A DNA stretch of 64,000 bases, from positions 1 through 64,000 of the forward strand of contig NZ_JADCNK010000013.1 of assembly GCF_014947265.1 (NCBI RefSeq). Direction: 5' to 3'. The stretch is from Pedobacter sp014947265. Its GTDB lineage: Bacteria > Bacteroidota > Bacteroidia > Sphingobacteriales > Sphingobacteriaceae. Of this stretch, positions 17,125-25,744 are shown piece by piece. Each line of letters opens with the position of its first letter. The stretch's first letter is position 1. The translations under genes were made by a program, and so were the position numbers. The notes beneath the pieces were generated by a model. It saw nothing but the letters and a program-made list of their open reading frames with translations. It was not told the DNA's origin and did not search any database.

Positions 17125-18552
17125 ATGAAACTAAAACTTTTAATTTTCTTAAACCTCGCATGTGGCCTTGTTGCATCTGCTACGGTTAAACCCGCATCCA
17201 TCTTTACCGATCACATGGTTTTGCAACAACAAAGCAACGTAGCCATCTGGGGTTTGGCCAAACCTTCAGTCAAAGTAAAAATCAGTACTACCTGGAACAA
17301 AAAGAGTTATACCGTTACTGCTGACCAGACTGGTAAATGGAAAGTGAAAGTTTCAACCCCATCAGCAGGTGGACCATACGAAATTGAACTCAATGATGGC
17401 GAAAAACTTGTTCTAACCGATATTCTGATAGGCGAAGTTTGGTTTTGTGGCGGGCAATCAAACATGGAAATGCCAATGAAAGGTTTCAAAAGCCAGCCTA
17501 TTATCGGTTCAAATGAAGTGATTTTAAAATCATCGAATAAAAATATCAGGTTATACACCGTTCCCCGTTCCTCAATCATTGAACGACAAGAAAACAGCAA
17601 GCCATCTGATTGGAAATTGGCTGCTCCAGAAACCGTTTCTAATTTTAGCGCTACAGCCTATTATTTCGGCTCTCTGTTAAGCGAAATGTTAAATGTGCCT
17701 GTCGGGATTATCAACGATAGTTACGGTGGTTCAACTATTGAGGCCTGGATGTCGCCAGAAGATTTAAAACCTTATACGGAAATCAAGATTCCTTCAAAAG
17801 GAGATAGTATAAAAGAGGTGAGCCGCACACCAACTACACTGTACAATGGCATGCTTTATCCGGTAATCGGTTATGGCATAAAAGGTGCAATCTGGTACCA
17901 GGGCGAATCTAACTATGAACGACCAGACCGTTATGAAGACCTTTTTCCGGCACTGGTTTCATCCTGGAGAAAAAACTGGGATAACGGTGATTTTCCATTT
18001 TATTATGCTCAGATTGCGCCATACAATTATGCACAATTACCTCCCAATCACGTTGGTGGGAAATATAATTCAGCCTATTTAAGAGAAGCACAACGCAAAT
18101 CTTTAACTAAAATACCGAATTCCGGAATGGCTGTTTTATTGGATATTGGCGAGGAAAAATCAATCCATCCGGCAAATAAGAAACAAGGCGGACAGAGATT
18201 GGCTTATCTTGCATTGGCGCAAACCTATGGTATAAAAGGTTTTGGTTTTGCAAGTCCGAATTACGAATCATTAACGGTAGAAAAGAACACTGCTGTGATC
18301 AAGTTTCAAAATGTGACAAACGGGCTGACTTCTTTTGGTAAAGAACTATCTTTATTCGAAATTGCAGGTGCCGATCAGAAATTTTATCCGGCTAAAGCAA
18401 CCATAAAAGGTAGTAGCATAGCCGTTTCGGCTCCTGAAGTTAAAGTACCTGTTGCTGTGCGTTATGCCTTTAAAGATTTTGTAACCGGCGACTTATTTGG
18501 AAATGATGGCTTGCCTGTTTCCTCTTTCCGTACCGATAACTGGGATAATTAA
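17125..18552 (+). CDS. Sialate O-acetylesterase-like (SASA family) carbohydrate esterase
   Basis: This 475-residue secreted protein has a signal peptide at residues 1-19. The SGNH-type nucleophile is S112 in FCGGQSNMEMPM. GAIWYQGESNYERPDRY is the second conserved block, and the HPANKKQGGQRLA segment carries the likely catalytic His. An Ig-like domain (residues 22-100) is split off at the N-terminus, as is usual in the family. Members remove acetyl groups from sialic acid or from plant glycans; in a plant-polysaccharide region the latter is more likely (inference). The length is normal. The last 60 nt overlap a spurious frame that continues into the repeat array downstream. Confidence 0.85.
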   Translation: MKLKLLIFLNLACGLVASATVKPASIFTDHMVLQQQSNVAIWGLAKPSVKVKISTTWNKKSYTVTADQTGKWKVKVSTPSAGGPYEIELNDGEKLVLTDILIGEVWFCGGQSNMEMPMKGFKSQPIIGSNEVILKSSNKNIRLYTVPRSSIIERQENSKPSDWKLAAPETVSNFSATAYYFGSLLSEMLNVPVGIINDSYGGSTIEAWMSPEDLKPYTEIKIPSKGDSIKEVSRTPTTLYNGMLYPVIGYGIKGAIWYQGESNYERPDRYEDLFPALVSSWRKNWDNGDFPFYYAQIAPYNYAQLPPNHVGGKYNSAYLREAQRKSLTKIPNSGMAVLLDIGEEKSIHPANKKQGGQRLAYLALAQTYGIKGFGFASPNYESLTVEKNTAVIKFQNVTNGLTSFGKELSLFEIAGADQKFYPAKATIKGSSIAVSAPEVKVPVAVRYAFKDFVTGDLFGNDGLPVSSFRTDNWDN

Positions 18553-18571
18553 TAGTCGAATAATGATTTTT

Positions 18572-19320
18572 ACCACGAAGACACAAGAAGCACTAAATAT
18601 TTTGGCTGAGAACTTAAATGCTCTTATTTGTCTGATATGGTCGAAATTCATTAAGCATGCTGCCTTAGCCGCTCTCAGGTTGTCGATAAAGTTAACCACA
18701 AAGGCACAAAGCGCACAAAGCATGTGCACCATGCGCTCAAATGTCCTAAAATGTCTGATATGGTTGAAATTCATTAAACATGCTGCCTTAGCTGCTCTCG
18801 GGTGCCTCAGGTGGTCGACAAAATTAACCACAAAGGCACAAAGAACACAAAGCATGTGCACCATGCACTCAAATGTCCTAAAATGTCTGATATGGTCGAA
18901 ATTCATTAAGCTTCCTGCCTTAGCTGCTCTCAGGTGCCTTAGGTGGTCAAACATATTAGAAACAACAAAATTAACCACAAAGGCACAAAAAACACTAATT
19001 ATGTGCACCAGACGCTTAAATGTCCTCACATGGCTTATTATATGGTCGAAATTCATTAAGCATGCTGCCTTAGCCGCTCTCAGGTTGTCGATAAAGTTAA
19101 CCACAAAGGCACAAAGAGCACAAAGCATGTGCACCATGCGCTCAAATGTCCTAAAATGTCTGATATGGTTGAAATTCATTAAGGCTCCTGTCTTACCTGC
19201 TCTCAGGTGCCTTAGGTGGTCAAACATATTACAAACAACAAAATTAACCACAAAGGCACAAAGAACACTAAGTATATGCACTCTAACCTTAAATGTTCTC
19301 ACATGTCTCATATGGTCAAA
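18572..19320. repeat. In-frame tandem repeat array upstream of the DUF5703 gene
   Basis: The core ACCACAAAGGCACAAAG (first copy degenerate) recurs at 18572, 18695, 18827, 18974, 19100 and 19247. The spacings are 123, 132, 147, 126 and 147 nt, all multiples of three. Each unit also carries ATGTGCACCATGC, TGTCTGATATGGT, GAAATTCATTAAG and CTCAGGTGGTCGA. The segment 18638-18777 recurs at 19043-19182 with a single mismatch seen. Both strands are free of stops in one frame each, and the plus-strand open frame is that of the downstream gene. The array is not a CRISPR: the unit has no constant spacer structure. Confidence 0.85.
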
Positions 19321-19324
19321 AAAC

Positions 19325-21607
19325 ATAAACCTAAAAAAAACAACGCTTTCCTTGGTGTTTGTGTCTTTGTGGTTAATAAGCCCAAATGCTTTTTCGCAAG
19401 AAAAAGACAACGTAATTTGGACCTCACAAAGTAACAACTCTGCAGAATCCATGCCCGTAGGAGGTGGAGATATCGGCCTAAACCTTTGGGTAGAAAAAGG
19501 TGATGTTTATCTCTACTTATCACGCAGTGGAACATTCGACGAAAATAATACCTTACTCAAACTTGGTCGCGTAAAACTGAGTTTAAGTCCAAATCCATTC
19601 GAAGGAAAAACATTCAAACAAGAATTGATTTTAAAAGATGGTTACGCTCAGATTTCAGGCAAAAATGGCAGCTTAAATGCTCAAATTAAGGCCTGGGTTG
19701 ATGTGTTTAATCCGGTGATCCACCTTGAGGTAAAATCAAACCAAAAAATAATTACCCAAGCCAGTTACGAAAGCTGGCGTTTCGAAGACCGGATAATAAA
19801 GGGTAAAGAAAACAATCAGAATTCGTATAAATGGGCACCCCAGGGTATTGTTAAAACATTTAGAGACGAAATAGCCTTTAAAAATAACGCTATTCAATTC
19901 TACCATCAAAACAAACCTGAAACCGTATTCGATGTTACCGTGAAACAACAAGGTCTTGATGATAGTAAGGCAGAACTTTTCAATCCCCTAAAAAACCTGA
20001 TTTTTGGCGGCTCGATGCAGGGAGATGACATGTTCCCAGCAGGTAATTATGAAGGAGTATATTTAAGTACACCATTTAAAGCCTGGATTTTGAGAAGTAA
20101 AAAACCTTCTGCTTCAAATCACATCTCCATTAGGTTAAATACTTCAAAAACGGCATCAATTAGTGAATGGGAGAAAGCTTTAAATGCTGTAAAGAACAAA
20201 AACGACCAAAAAGCCAGTATAAAATGGTGGAATGCTTACTGGAAAAAGAGTTTCATTTACATCAATGCTAAAGACGAAACAGCAAATCAATCGGCTAAAA
20301 ATTACCAGTTGTTCAGGTATATGCTGGGTTGTAATGCTTTTGGTAAATACCCAACGAAGTTCAATGGCGGACTTTTCACTTTCGACCCTCAGTTAACCGA
20401 CACGACATTAAAATATACACCCGATTTCAGGAAATGGGGTGGTGGAACGCATACCGCTCAAAACCAACGCCTGGTATATTGGCCCATGTTAAAAAGCGGG
20501 GATTTTGACCTGATGCAACCTCAGTTCGATTTCTATCTGGATCTGTTGAAAAATGCAGAAATCAGAACAGAAGCCGCCTGGGGGCACAAGGGTGCAAGTT
20601 TTACCGAGCAATTAGAAAATTTCGGATTACCAAATCCTACTGAGTATGGCTGGAAACGCCCTGCCGATTTTAATAAAGGCATGGAATACAATGCCTGGTT
20701 AGAATACGAATGGGATACTGTATTGGAGTTTTGTATGATGATTCTGGAAACCGAGCGCTATAGCGGCAAAAACATAGAGAAGTACCTTCCTTTAATTGAA
20801 AGCTCGCTTACTTTTTTCAAAGAGCATTATACTTATTTAGCCAAACAACGCGGAGCAAAAGCTTTAGATGCCAATGGCTATTTGGTTTTATACCCGGGGT
20901 CTGCAGCTGAAACTTATAAAATGGCTTACAATTCCACTTCTACAATTGCAGCTTTAAAAACGGTTTTAGAGAGATTCATTGCGCTGCCTTCTTTGTCTGA
21001 AACTAAGAAAACCGAATGGACAGCGATGCTGAAAACCATTCCGCCAATAAGTTTCAGGACTTTCGACGGACATACTACCATTTCTCCGGCTAAACTTTGG
21101 GAACGCATCAATAATACCGAAAGTCCGCAGTTGTACCCTGTATACCCTTGGGGCATTTATGGAATCGGCAAAACTGGTTTAGACACTGCGATGAACACTT
21201 TTAAATATGATACCGATGTGCTGAAATTCAGCAGTCATATCGGATGGAAACAAGACAATATTTTTGCGGCAAGGCTTGGTTTAACAGAAGATGCTGCGAA
21301 GCTAACCACCGCTAAATTAAAAGATTCAGGCAGGAGGTTTCCTGCATTTTGGGGGCCAGGTTTCGATTGGGTGCCTGATCATAATTGGGGTGGATCGGGC
21401 ATGATCGGTTTACAAGAAATGCTGATGCAAGTTGATGGAAAAAAAATATATTTGTGCCCGGCATGGCCAAAAGATTGGGATGTTCATTTCAAGCTTTATG
21501 CGCCATATCAAACTACTGTTGAAGGCACTTTAAAAGATGGAAAATTAATAGATTTGAAAGTATTGCCAGCAACAAGAAAAGAAGATATAAAAATAATGAT
21601 AGAATGA
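19325..21607 (+). CDS. DUF5703/GH95-like secreted glycosidase, start codon uncertain
   Basis: This is about 760 residues of (alpha/alpha)6-barrel glycosidase. The N-terminus VIWTSQSNNSAESMPVGGGD plus IGLNLWVEKGDVYLYLSRSG matches DUF5703. Further blocks are RYMLGCNAFGKYPTKFNGGL, VYWPMLKSGDFD, ETAAWGHKGASF-like (TEAAWGHKGASF) and NSTSTIAALKTVL, as in GH95-related enzymes acting on fucose or galactose linkages. A signal peptide (LKKTTLSLVFVSLWLISPNAFSQ) begins next to codon ATA at 19325, where an ATG would be expected. The nearest in-frame ATGs are at 19127 and 19136, inside the repeat array, and a TTG at 19352 would cut the signal peptide. Secretion and expression are thus in doubt. The product could also be made as a long fusion with repeat-encoded residues. 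Confidence 0.75.
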   Translation: MNLKKTTLSLVFVSLWLISPNAFSQEKDNVIWTSQSNNSAESMPVGGGDIGLNLWVEKGDVYLYLSRSGTFDENNTLLKLGRVKLSLSPNPFEGKTFKQELILKDGYAQISGKNGSLNAQIKAWVDVFNPVIHLEVKSNQKIITQASYESWRFEDRIIKGKENNQNSYKWAPQGIVKTFRDEIAFKNNAIQFYHQNKPETVFDVTVKQQGLDDSKAELFNPLKNLIFGGSMQGDDMFPAGNYEGVYLSTPFKAWILRSKKPSASNHISIRLNTSKTASISEWEKALNAVKNKNDQKASIKWWNAYWKKSFIYINAKDETANQSAKNYQLFRYMLGCNAFGKYPTKFNGGLFTFDPQLTDTTLKYTPDFRKWGGGTHTAQNQRLVYWPMLKSGDFDLMQPQFDFYLDLLKNAEIRTEAAWGHKGASFTEQLENFGLPNPTEYGWKRPADFNKGMEYNAWLEYEWDTVLEFCMMILETERYSGKNIEKYLPLIESSLTFFKEHYTYLAKQRGAKALDANGYLVLYPGSAAETYKMAYNSTSTIAALKTVLERFIALPSLSETKKTEWTAMLKTIPPISFRTFDGHTTISPAKLWERINNTESPQLYPVYPWGIYGIGKTGLDTAMNTFKYDTDVLKFSSHIGWKQDNIFAARLGLTEDAAKLTTAKLKDSGRRFPAFWGPGFDWVPDHNWGGSGMIGLQEMLMQVDGKKIYLCPAWPKDWDVHFKLYAPYQTTVEGTLKDGKLIDLKVLPATRKEDIKIMIE

Positions 21608-21670
21608 GTGAATTTTGAATGAGTGAATTGCATTTTGCATTCAATCAATCTCTCATTCACTAATTAAAAA
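21608..21670. repeat. AT-rich inverted repeat in intergenic gap
   Basis: GTGAATTTTGAATGAGTGAA on the left and CAATCTCTCATTCAC on the right are partly inverted (GTGAATGAGAG type). A similar AT-rich inverted segment lies in the next gap (22475-22565). No gene is present. Confidence 0.5.
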
Positions 21671-21675
21671 GAAAC

Positions 21676-22464
21676 ATGGATTTACAATTAAAAGAAAAAG
21701 TTATTATCATCACTGGTGCTGCAAAGGGCATTGGTCGCAGTATCGCAGAAGTGTTTGCCAAAGAAAATGCAATTGCGGTAATCGTGGGTAGAAAAGCAGA
21801 AGACAATCAAAAAGTAGTTGATGCTATAATTGCAGATGGAGGGAAAGCTGCACAGTTTGTGGCTGAACTATCCAACCCTGACGATTGTGAAACCGTGGTG
21901 AAAAACATTGTAGTTCAATTCGGCAGAATTGATGGTTTAGTGAATAACGCAGGCGTTAATGACGGTGTAGGTTTAGAAAGTGGAAATTATAAAGACTTTA
22001 TGGCTTCATTACATAAAAATGTAGTGCATTATTATTTGATGGCGCACCACGCGCTGCCAGAATTAATTAAAAGTAAGGGGGCAATTGTAAACATCACCTC
22101 TAAAACAGCAGAAACAGGACAAGGAAATACTTCAGCTTATGCTGCTGCTAATGGAGGCAGGAATGCTTTAACACGGGAATGGGCTGTAGAGTTGCTTAAA
22201 TATGGAATCCGTGTGAATGCAGTTGTAGTTGCAGAATGCTGGACGCCCGCTTACGAAACCTGGATTGAAACTTTGGATGATGCTGAAGAAAAACTAAAAG
22301 AAATCACTTCTAAAATTCCGTTAGAAAACAGAATGACGACAGCAGAAGAAATTGCAAATATGACGGCTTTTTTAATGTCGAATAAATCAAGCCATACCAC
22401 CGGACAGATCATTCACGTTGATGGCGGTTATGTGCATTTAGACAGAGCTTTGGCAAACGCTTAG
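21676..22464 (+). CDS. SDR-family oxidoreductase with altered catalytic Lys
   Basis: This 262-residue short-chain dehydrogenase resembles sugar dehydrogenases of fucose/rhamnose pathways. TGAAKGIG (residues 13-20) is the cofactor loop, NNAG (90-93) is present, S142 and Y155 are in place. The catalytic Lys expected four residues after the Tyr is N159 (YAAANGG). The C-terminal GQIIHVDGGY is normal. NAD(P)-dependent oxidation of a sugar or lactol in the cytoplasm is the family role. The neighbouring zinc dehydrogenase suggests stepwise sugar oxidation. The Lys-to-Asn change could lower or alter activity, or be a feature of this subfamily, which I cannot check. Confidence 0.82.
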   Translation: MDLQLKEKVIIITGAAKGIGRSIAEVFAKENAIAVIVGRKAEDNQKVVDAIIADGGKAAQFVAELSNPDDCETVVKNIVVQFGRIDGLVNNAGVNDGVGLESGNYKDFMASLHKNVVHYYLMAHHALPELIKSKGAIVNITSKTAETGQGNTSAYAAANGGRNALTREWAVELLKYGIRVNAVVVAECWTPAYETWIETLDDAEEKLKEITSKIPLENRMTTAEEIANMTAFLMSNKSSHTTGQIIHVDGGYVHLDRALANA

Positions 22465-22474
22465 AAAATTAATT

Positions 22475-22565
22475 ATTGAATGATAAATTGAGTGAATGAT
22501 AGAATGATTTTAAAATCGCTACCAACATTCAATAATTCATTTATTCAAAATTCAATCATTAAATT
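22475..22565. repeat. AT-rich inverted repeat before the zinc dehydrogenase
   Basis: ATTGAATGATAAATTGAGTG near 22475 and TTCAAAATTCAATCATTAAA near 22545 are imperfect inverted arms. It resembles the element at 21608-21670. An in-frame ATG at 22492 lies within it and is not considered the gene start. Confidence 0.5.
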
Positions 22566-22569
22566 AAAA

Positions 22570-23586
22570 ATGAAAACCCTTACCTGTACCACACCTGGAA
22601 CTTTTGAATATTCAGAAACAGAAAAGCCTGAGCTTAAAAAAGACCATGCCATTATAAAAATTAAAAAAATCGGCATTTGCGGAACCGATTTACATGCCTT
22701 TGAAGGCACCCAGCCTTTCTTTAATTATCCTAGAGTGTTAGGCCACGAGTTATCGGGCGAATTGGTTGAAGCCGATGGAGCCACTGGTTTCAAAATAGGA
22801 GAGGCTGTTACCTTTATTCCATACTTTAATTGTGGCGAATGTATTGCCTGCCGGATGAATAAACCCAACTGCTGTGTTAAAATGCAGGTTTGTGGGGTAC
22901 ATGTAGATGGTGGGATGCGCGAATATTTACAGGTGCCATCCAGAACACTTTTACATGGCGAAGGATTGAGTTATGATGAACTTGCTTTGGTTGAACCTTT
23001 AGCCATCGGTGCGCATGGCGTTCGCAGGGCAGATGTTCAGCCAGGAGAATTTGTACTGGTCATCGGTGCGGGGCCAATTGGTTTAGGTACAATGGAATTC
23101 GCCAGAATTGCTGGGGCAAATGTTATCGCTTTAGATATTAATGAGGATCGTTTAGCTTTCTGTAAAGATAAATTAAAGGTGGCGCATGTGGTTAATGCCC
23201 TTTCACCTGATGTAACGCAACAACTTAGTGATATTACCAATGGCGATATGCCAACAGTAGTAATCGATGCTACAGGTAATCAGAAGGCGATCAATAACGC
23301 CATAAATTACATGGCACATGGCGCACGGTTTGTTTTAATCGGCTTGCAAAAAGGAGATTTGATTTTTAATCACCCTGAATTTCATAAGCGTGAATCGACA
23401 TTAATGAGCAGCAGAAATGCCACCATTGAAGATTTCGAGCATGTAATCAAATCAATGAAAACTGGTTTGGTTAATCCAACCAATTATATTACGCACCAGG
23501 TAAAGTTTGAAGAAGTAAAAGATGAGTTTGAAAGCTGGTTAGATCCGAAAAATGGGGTGATTAAGGCGATGGTGAGTATAGAATAA
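22570..23586 (+). CDS. Zinc-dependent alcohol (polyol/sugar) dehydrogenase
   Basis: This 338-residue MDR-family enzyme starts at ATG 22570 (MKTLTCTTPGTFEY). The catalytic zinc site is C37 (GICGTD) with H59-E60 (VLGHELSG). The structural zinc cysteines sit in FNCGECIACRMNKPNCC. The Rossmann motif is VIGAGPIGLGTMEFA. It resembles L-threonine/sorbitol/galactitol-type dehydrogenases that oxidise secondary alcohols with NAD(P). It follows the SDR gene after about 105 nt and the two may act in sequence on a deoxysugar such as fucose or rhamnose (inference). A longer frame from 22492 begins in a repeat and is rejected. Confidence 0.85.
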   Translation: MKTLTCTTPGTFEYSETEKPELKKDHAIIKIKKIGICGTDLHAFEGTQPFFNYPRVLGHELSGELVEADGATGFKIGEAVTFIPYFNCGECIACRMNKPNCCVKMQVCGVHVDGGMREYLQVPSRTLLHGEGLSYDELALVEPLAIGAHGVRRADVQPGEFVLVIGAGPIGLGTMEFARIAGANVIALDINEDRLAFCKDKLKVAHVVNALSPDVTQQLSDITNGDMPTVVIDATGNQKAINNAINYMAHGARFVLIGLQKGDLIFNHPEFHKRESTLMSSRNATIEDFEHVIKSMKTGLVNPTNYITHQVKFEEVKDEFESWLDPKNGVIKAMVSIE

Positions 23587-23641
23587 TCCTCATCTTTATA
23601 CCCAAAAGAGGAATTTTAGTGAATTGATAGTCTGGGTAGAA

Positions 23642-24075
23642 TCGTCATTCCCAACTTGATTGGGAACCACGGAGTGCTCATGAATGCCTTTGAAACAAGA
23701 GAAACTTATGAATAATCTTAATGCAATAAGCTTTAAGATTCCCGCCTGCGCGGGAATGACGAACTTCTACTGAAATCTGTAAATGGTAGATGAACGAAAA
23801 GCAGTTGAGAAATCTATTTTAGATCTCTCCATTTCGCTGCGCTTCAGTCGAGATGACGATTTTTTATTAGGACATTCAGCAGTAATTGTTAAATATATCT
23901 GCTTAGCCTTCATCATAAAAAGATCCTGAAACAAGTTCAGGATGACGATCGCGATAATCGTCCTCGTTTGTAACGAGGATGCCCGAAAAAGGCGATTTTA
24001 TCGCCTAAAGTAATTTTAAAACATACTTTAAGACTTCCGAAGTTCAATTTCATCAAGCCACTAAACTTCGGAAGT
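23642..24075. repeat. Island of five repeat types between convergent operons
   Basis: In order: (1) 23642-23762, TCGTCATTCCC...GGGAATGACGA, an inverted, enlarged copy of 6474-6547; (2) about 23822-23861, a GATCTCTCC...GTCGAGATGACGA element; (3) 23923-23943, ATCCTGAA-ACAAG-TTCAGGAT followed by GACG; (4) 23958-24005, the CCTCGTT-TGT-AACGAGG plus GGCGAT-TTT-ATCGCC module also found at 10086-10500; (5) ACTTCCGAAGTT (24033-24044) against AACTTCGGAAGT (24064-24075). No gene is seen in 23587-24139. Confidence 0.75.
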
Positions 24076-24077
24076 AA

Positions 24078-24112
24078 TAAAAAAAGGCCGGTAATCCTAA
24101 GATTACCGGCCT
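24078..24112 (-). terminator. Rho-independent terminator of araA
   Basis: AGGCCGGTAATC (24085-24096), loop CTAA, GATTACCGGCCT (24101-24112) form a perfect 12-bp stem. Read on the minus strand it is followed by a run of at least seven T. It lies 28 nt past the araA stop. Confidence 0.92.
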
Positions 24113-24139
24113 GAACGTTGAGCGTTAGTTAATCAAAAA

Positions 24140-25630
24140 CTATTTATAAAAAACTTCATTCCAATGCAATTCATTTCTGAATTGATTGATTTTGGTATCA
24201 GCACCAATATTCACATATTCTAAACCCGCAATATTGGCAAAATCCAATAAATGCTCGGTTGTTAAATTCTGACTATAAGCGGTATGGTGTGCACCACCTG
24301 CATAAATCCATGCTGCACAACCTGTTTTCATATCAGGTAGTGGTTTCCACAATACACGGGCTACCGGTAAGTTTGGTAAATCATGTTCAGCTTCTACAGC
24401 CTTTACTTCGTTCACTAACAGGCGGAAACGGTTGCCCATATCAATTAAAGATGCATTTAAAGCATCACCACCGGCAACATTAAAAACCAAACGTGCAGGA
24501 TCTGCTTTGCCACCAATGCCCAATGGATGAACCTCTAAACTCGCTTTACCACTCGCTAAAGAAGCGTCAACCTCAAGCATGTGTGAACCTAAAACCATCG
24601 AGTTTGCAGGATCAAAGTGATAAGTATAATCTTCCATAAATGCATTACCACCAGCTAAACCTGCACCCATTACCTTACAGGCACGTACTAAAGCAGCCGT
24701 TTTCCAGTCACCTTCACCAGCGAAACCATAACCATCGGCCATTAAACGCTGTGCTGCAATCCCTGGTAACTGAATCATACCATGTAAATCTTCAAAAGTA
24801 TCAGAGAAACCTTTAAAGCCACCATCAACTAAAAACTTACGTAAACCCAATTCAATTTTAGCTGCCTCGTAAACTGATGAATGCCTTGCGCCGCCAGCTT
24901 TTAAATCATCGGCCATTTCATAAGTAGCATCATATTCTTTCAGTAACGTCTGAATAGCATCTTCACTAATTCCATTAATTACCGCTACTAAATCACCTAT
25001 ACCATAAGTGTTTACCGCAAAACCAAATTTCATTTCAGCTTCTACTTTGTCGCCATCAGTAACGGCCACATAACGCATGTTATCGCCAAAACGGGCAAAT
25101 TTAGCGCCTTGCCAATCGTGCCAGCCTGCTGCAGCCCTGCACCAGGTATCGATCTGTTTAGCCACTTCTTCATCCTGCCAATGACCAACAACTACTTTAC
25201 GATCTTTACGCATACGCGACACCATAAAACCGAATTCACGGTCGCCATGCGCACTTTGGTTCAGGTTCATAAAATCCATATCAATGGTATTCCATGGAAT
25301 ATCGCGGTTAAACTGCGTATGTAAATGCAATAGCGGTTTTTGCAAAACATTCAAACCCCTGATCCACATTTTAGCCGGAGAGAAGGTATGCATCCAGGTA
25401 ATTACTCCAATACAGTTCTCATCAATATTGGCTTGTTGCAAGGTTTCGAAAATTTCTTCCGTTGTTTTTACAATCGGTTTGTACACTACCGAAACAGAAA
25501 TACTTCCGTTCTGGTTTAACGAATCAGCCACTTGCTGTGCATGTTCTGCTACTTGTTTTAAGGTTTCTTCGCCATACAAATGTTGCGTACCCGTAATAAA
25601 CCAAACTTGTAATTTTTTTAAATCAATCAT
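24140..25630 (-). CDS. araA: L-arabinose isomerase
   Basis: This 496-residue enzyme converts L-arabinose to L-ribulose in the cytoplasm. The N-terminus LQVWFITGTQHLYGEETLKQ is diagnostic. The metal and catalytic residues lie in GFAGEGDWKTAAL, FMEDYTYHFD, VLGSHMLEVDASLA and GGAHHTAYS, matching the two Glu and two His of the E. coli enzyme. Length is normal (about 500). It is the promoter-distal gene of the arabinose set, separated from araD by a 408-bp gap with REP elements and possibly expressed at a different level. A strong terminator follows. Confidence 0.96.
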   Translation of the reverse strand: MIDLKKLQVWFITGTQHLYGEETLKQVAEHAQQVADSLNQNGSISVSVVYKPIVKTTEEIFETLQQANIDENCIGVITWMHTFSPAKMWIRGLNVLQKPLLHLHTQFNRDIPWNTIDMDFMNLNQSAHGDREFGFMVSRMRKDRKVVVGHWQDEEVAKQIDTWCRAAAGWHDWQGAKFARFGDNMRYVAVTDGDKVEAEMKFGFAVNTYGIGDLVAVINGISEDAIQTLLKEYDATYEMADDLKAGGARHSSVYEAAKIELGLRKFLVDGGFKGFSDTFEDLHGMIQLPGIAAQRLMADGYGFAGEGDWKTAALVRACKVMGAGLAGGNAFMEDYTYHFDPANSMVLGSHMLEVDASLASGKASLEVHPLGIGGKADPARLVFNVAGGDALNASLIDMGNRFRLLVNEVKAVEAEHDLPNLPVARVLWKPLPDMKTGCAAWIYAGGAHHTAYSQNLTTEHLLDFANIAGLEYVNIGADTKINQFRNELHWNEVFYK

Positions 25631-25668
25631 TACTATCTATGTTATTTTTAATTTATTCTATTCTCCTC

Positions 25669-25688
25669 GGTCTGTGTCCTCACAGACC
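25669..25688. repeat. Small hairpin of the GGTnnGTG family
   Basis: GGTCTGTG-TCCT-CACAGACC is a perfect 8-bp stem. It shares the plan GGTnnGTG-N4-CACnnACC with 4075-4094 and 4121-4140 (approximately). It lies 38 nt upstream of the araA start. Confidence 0.55.
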
Positions 25689-25744
25689 ACTATTCTTATT
25701 CTTTTTATTTTGAAAAGCAAAGTTCCGTATTCCATCGGTTACTG

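Noticed and set aside
18572..19320. Possible CRISPR array
   Set aside because: Units vary in length, the sequences between cores are themselves repeated, and no cas gene is present.
18493..19452. A 319-codon open frame on the minus strand across the repeat array
   Set aside because: It is made almost wholly of repeat units read antisense, has no start context, and covers the start of the glycosidase gene. Kept only as an observation on stop-free repeats.
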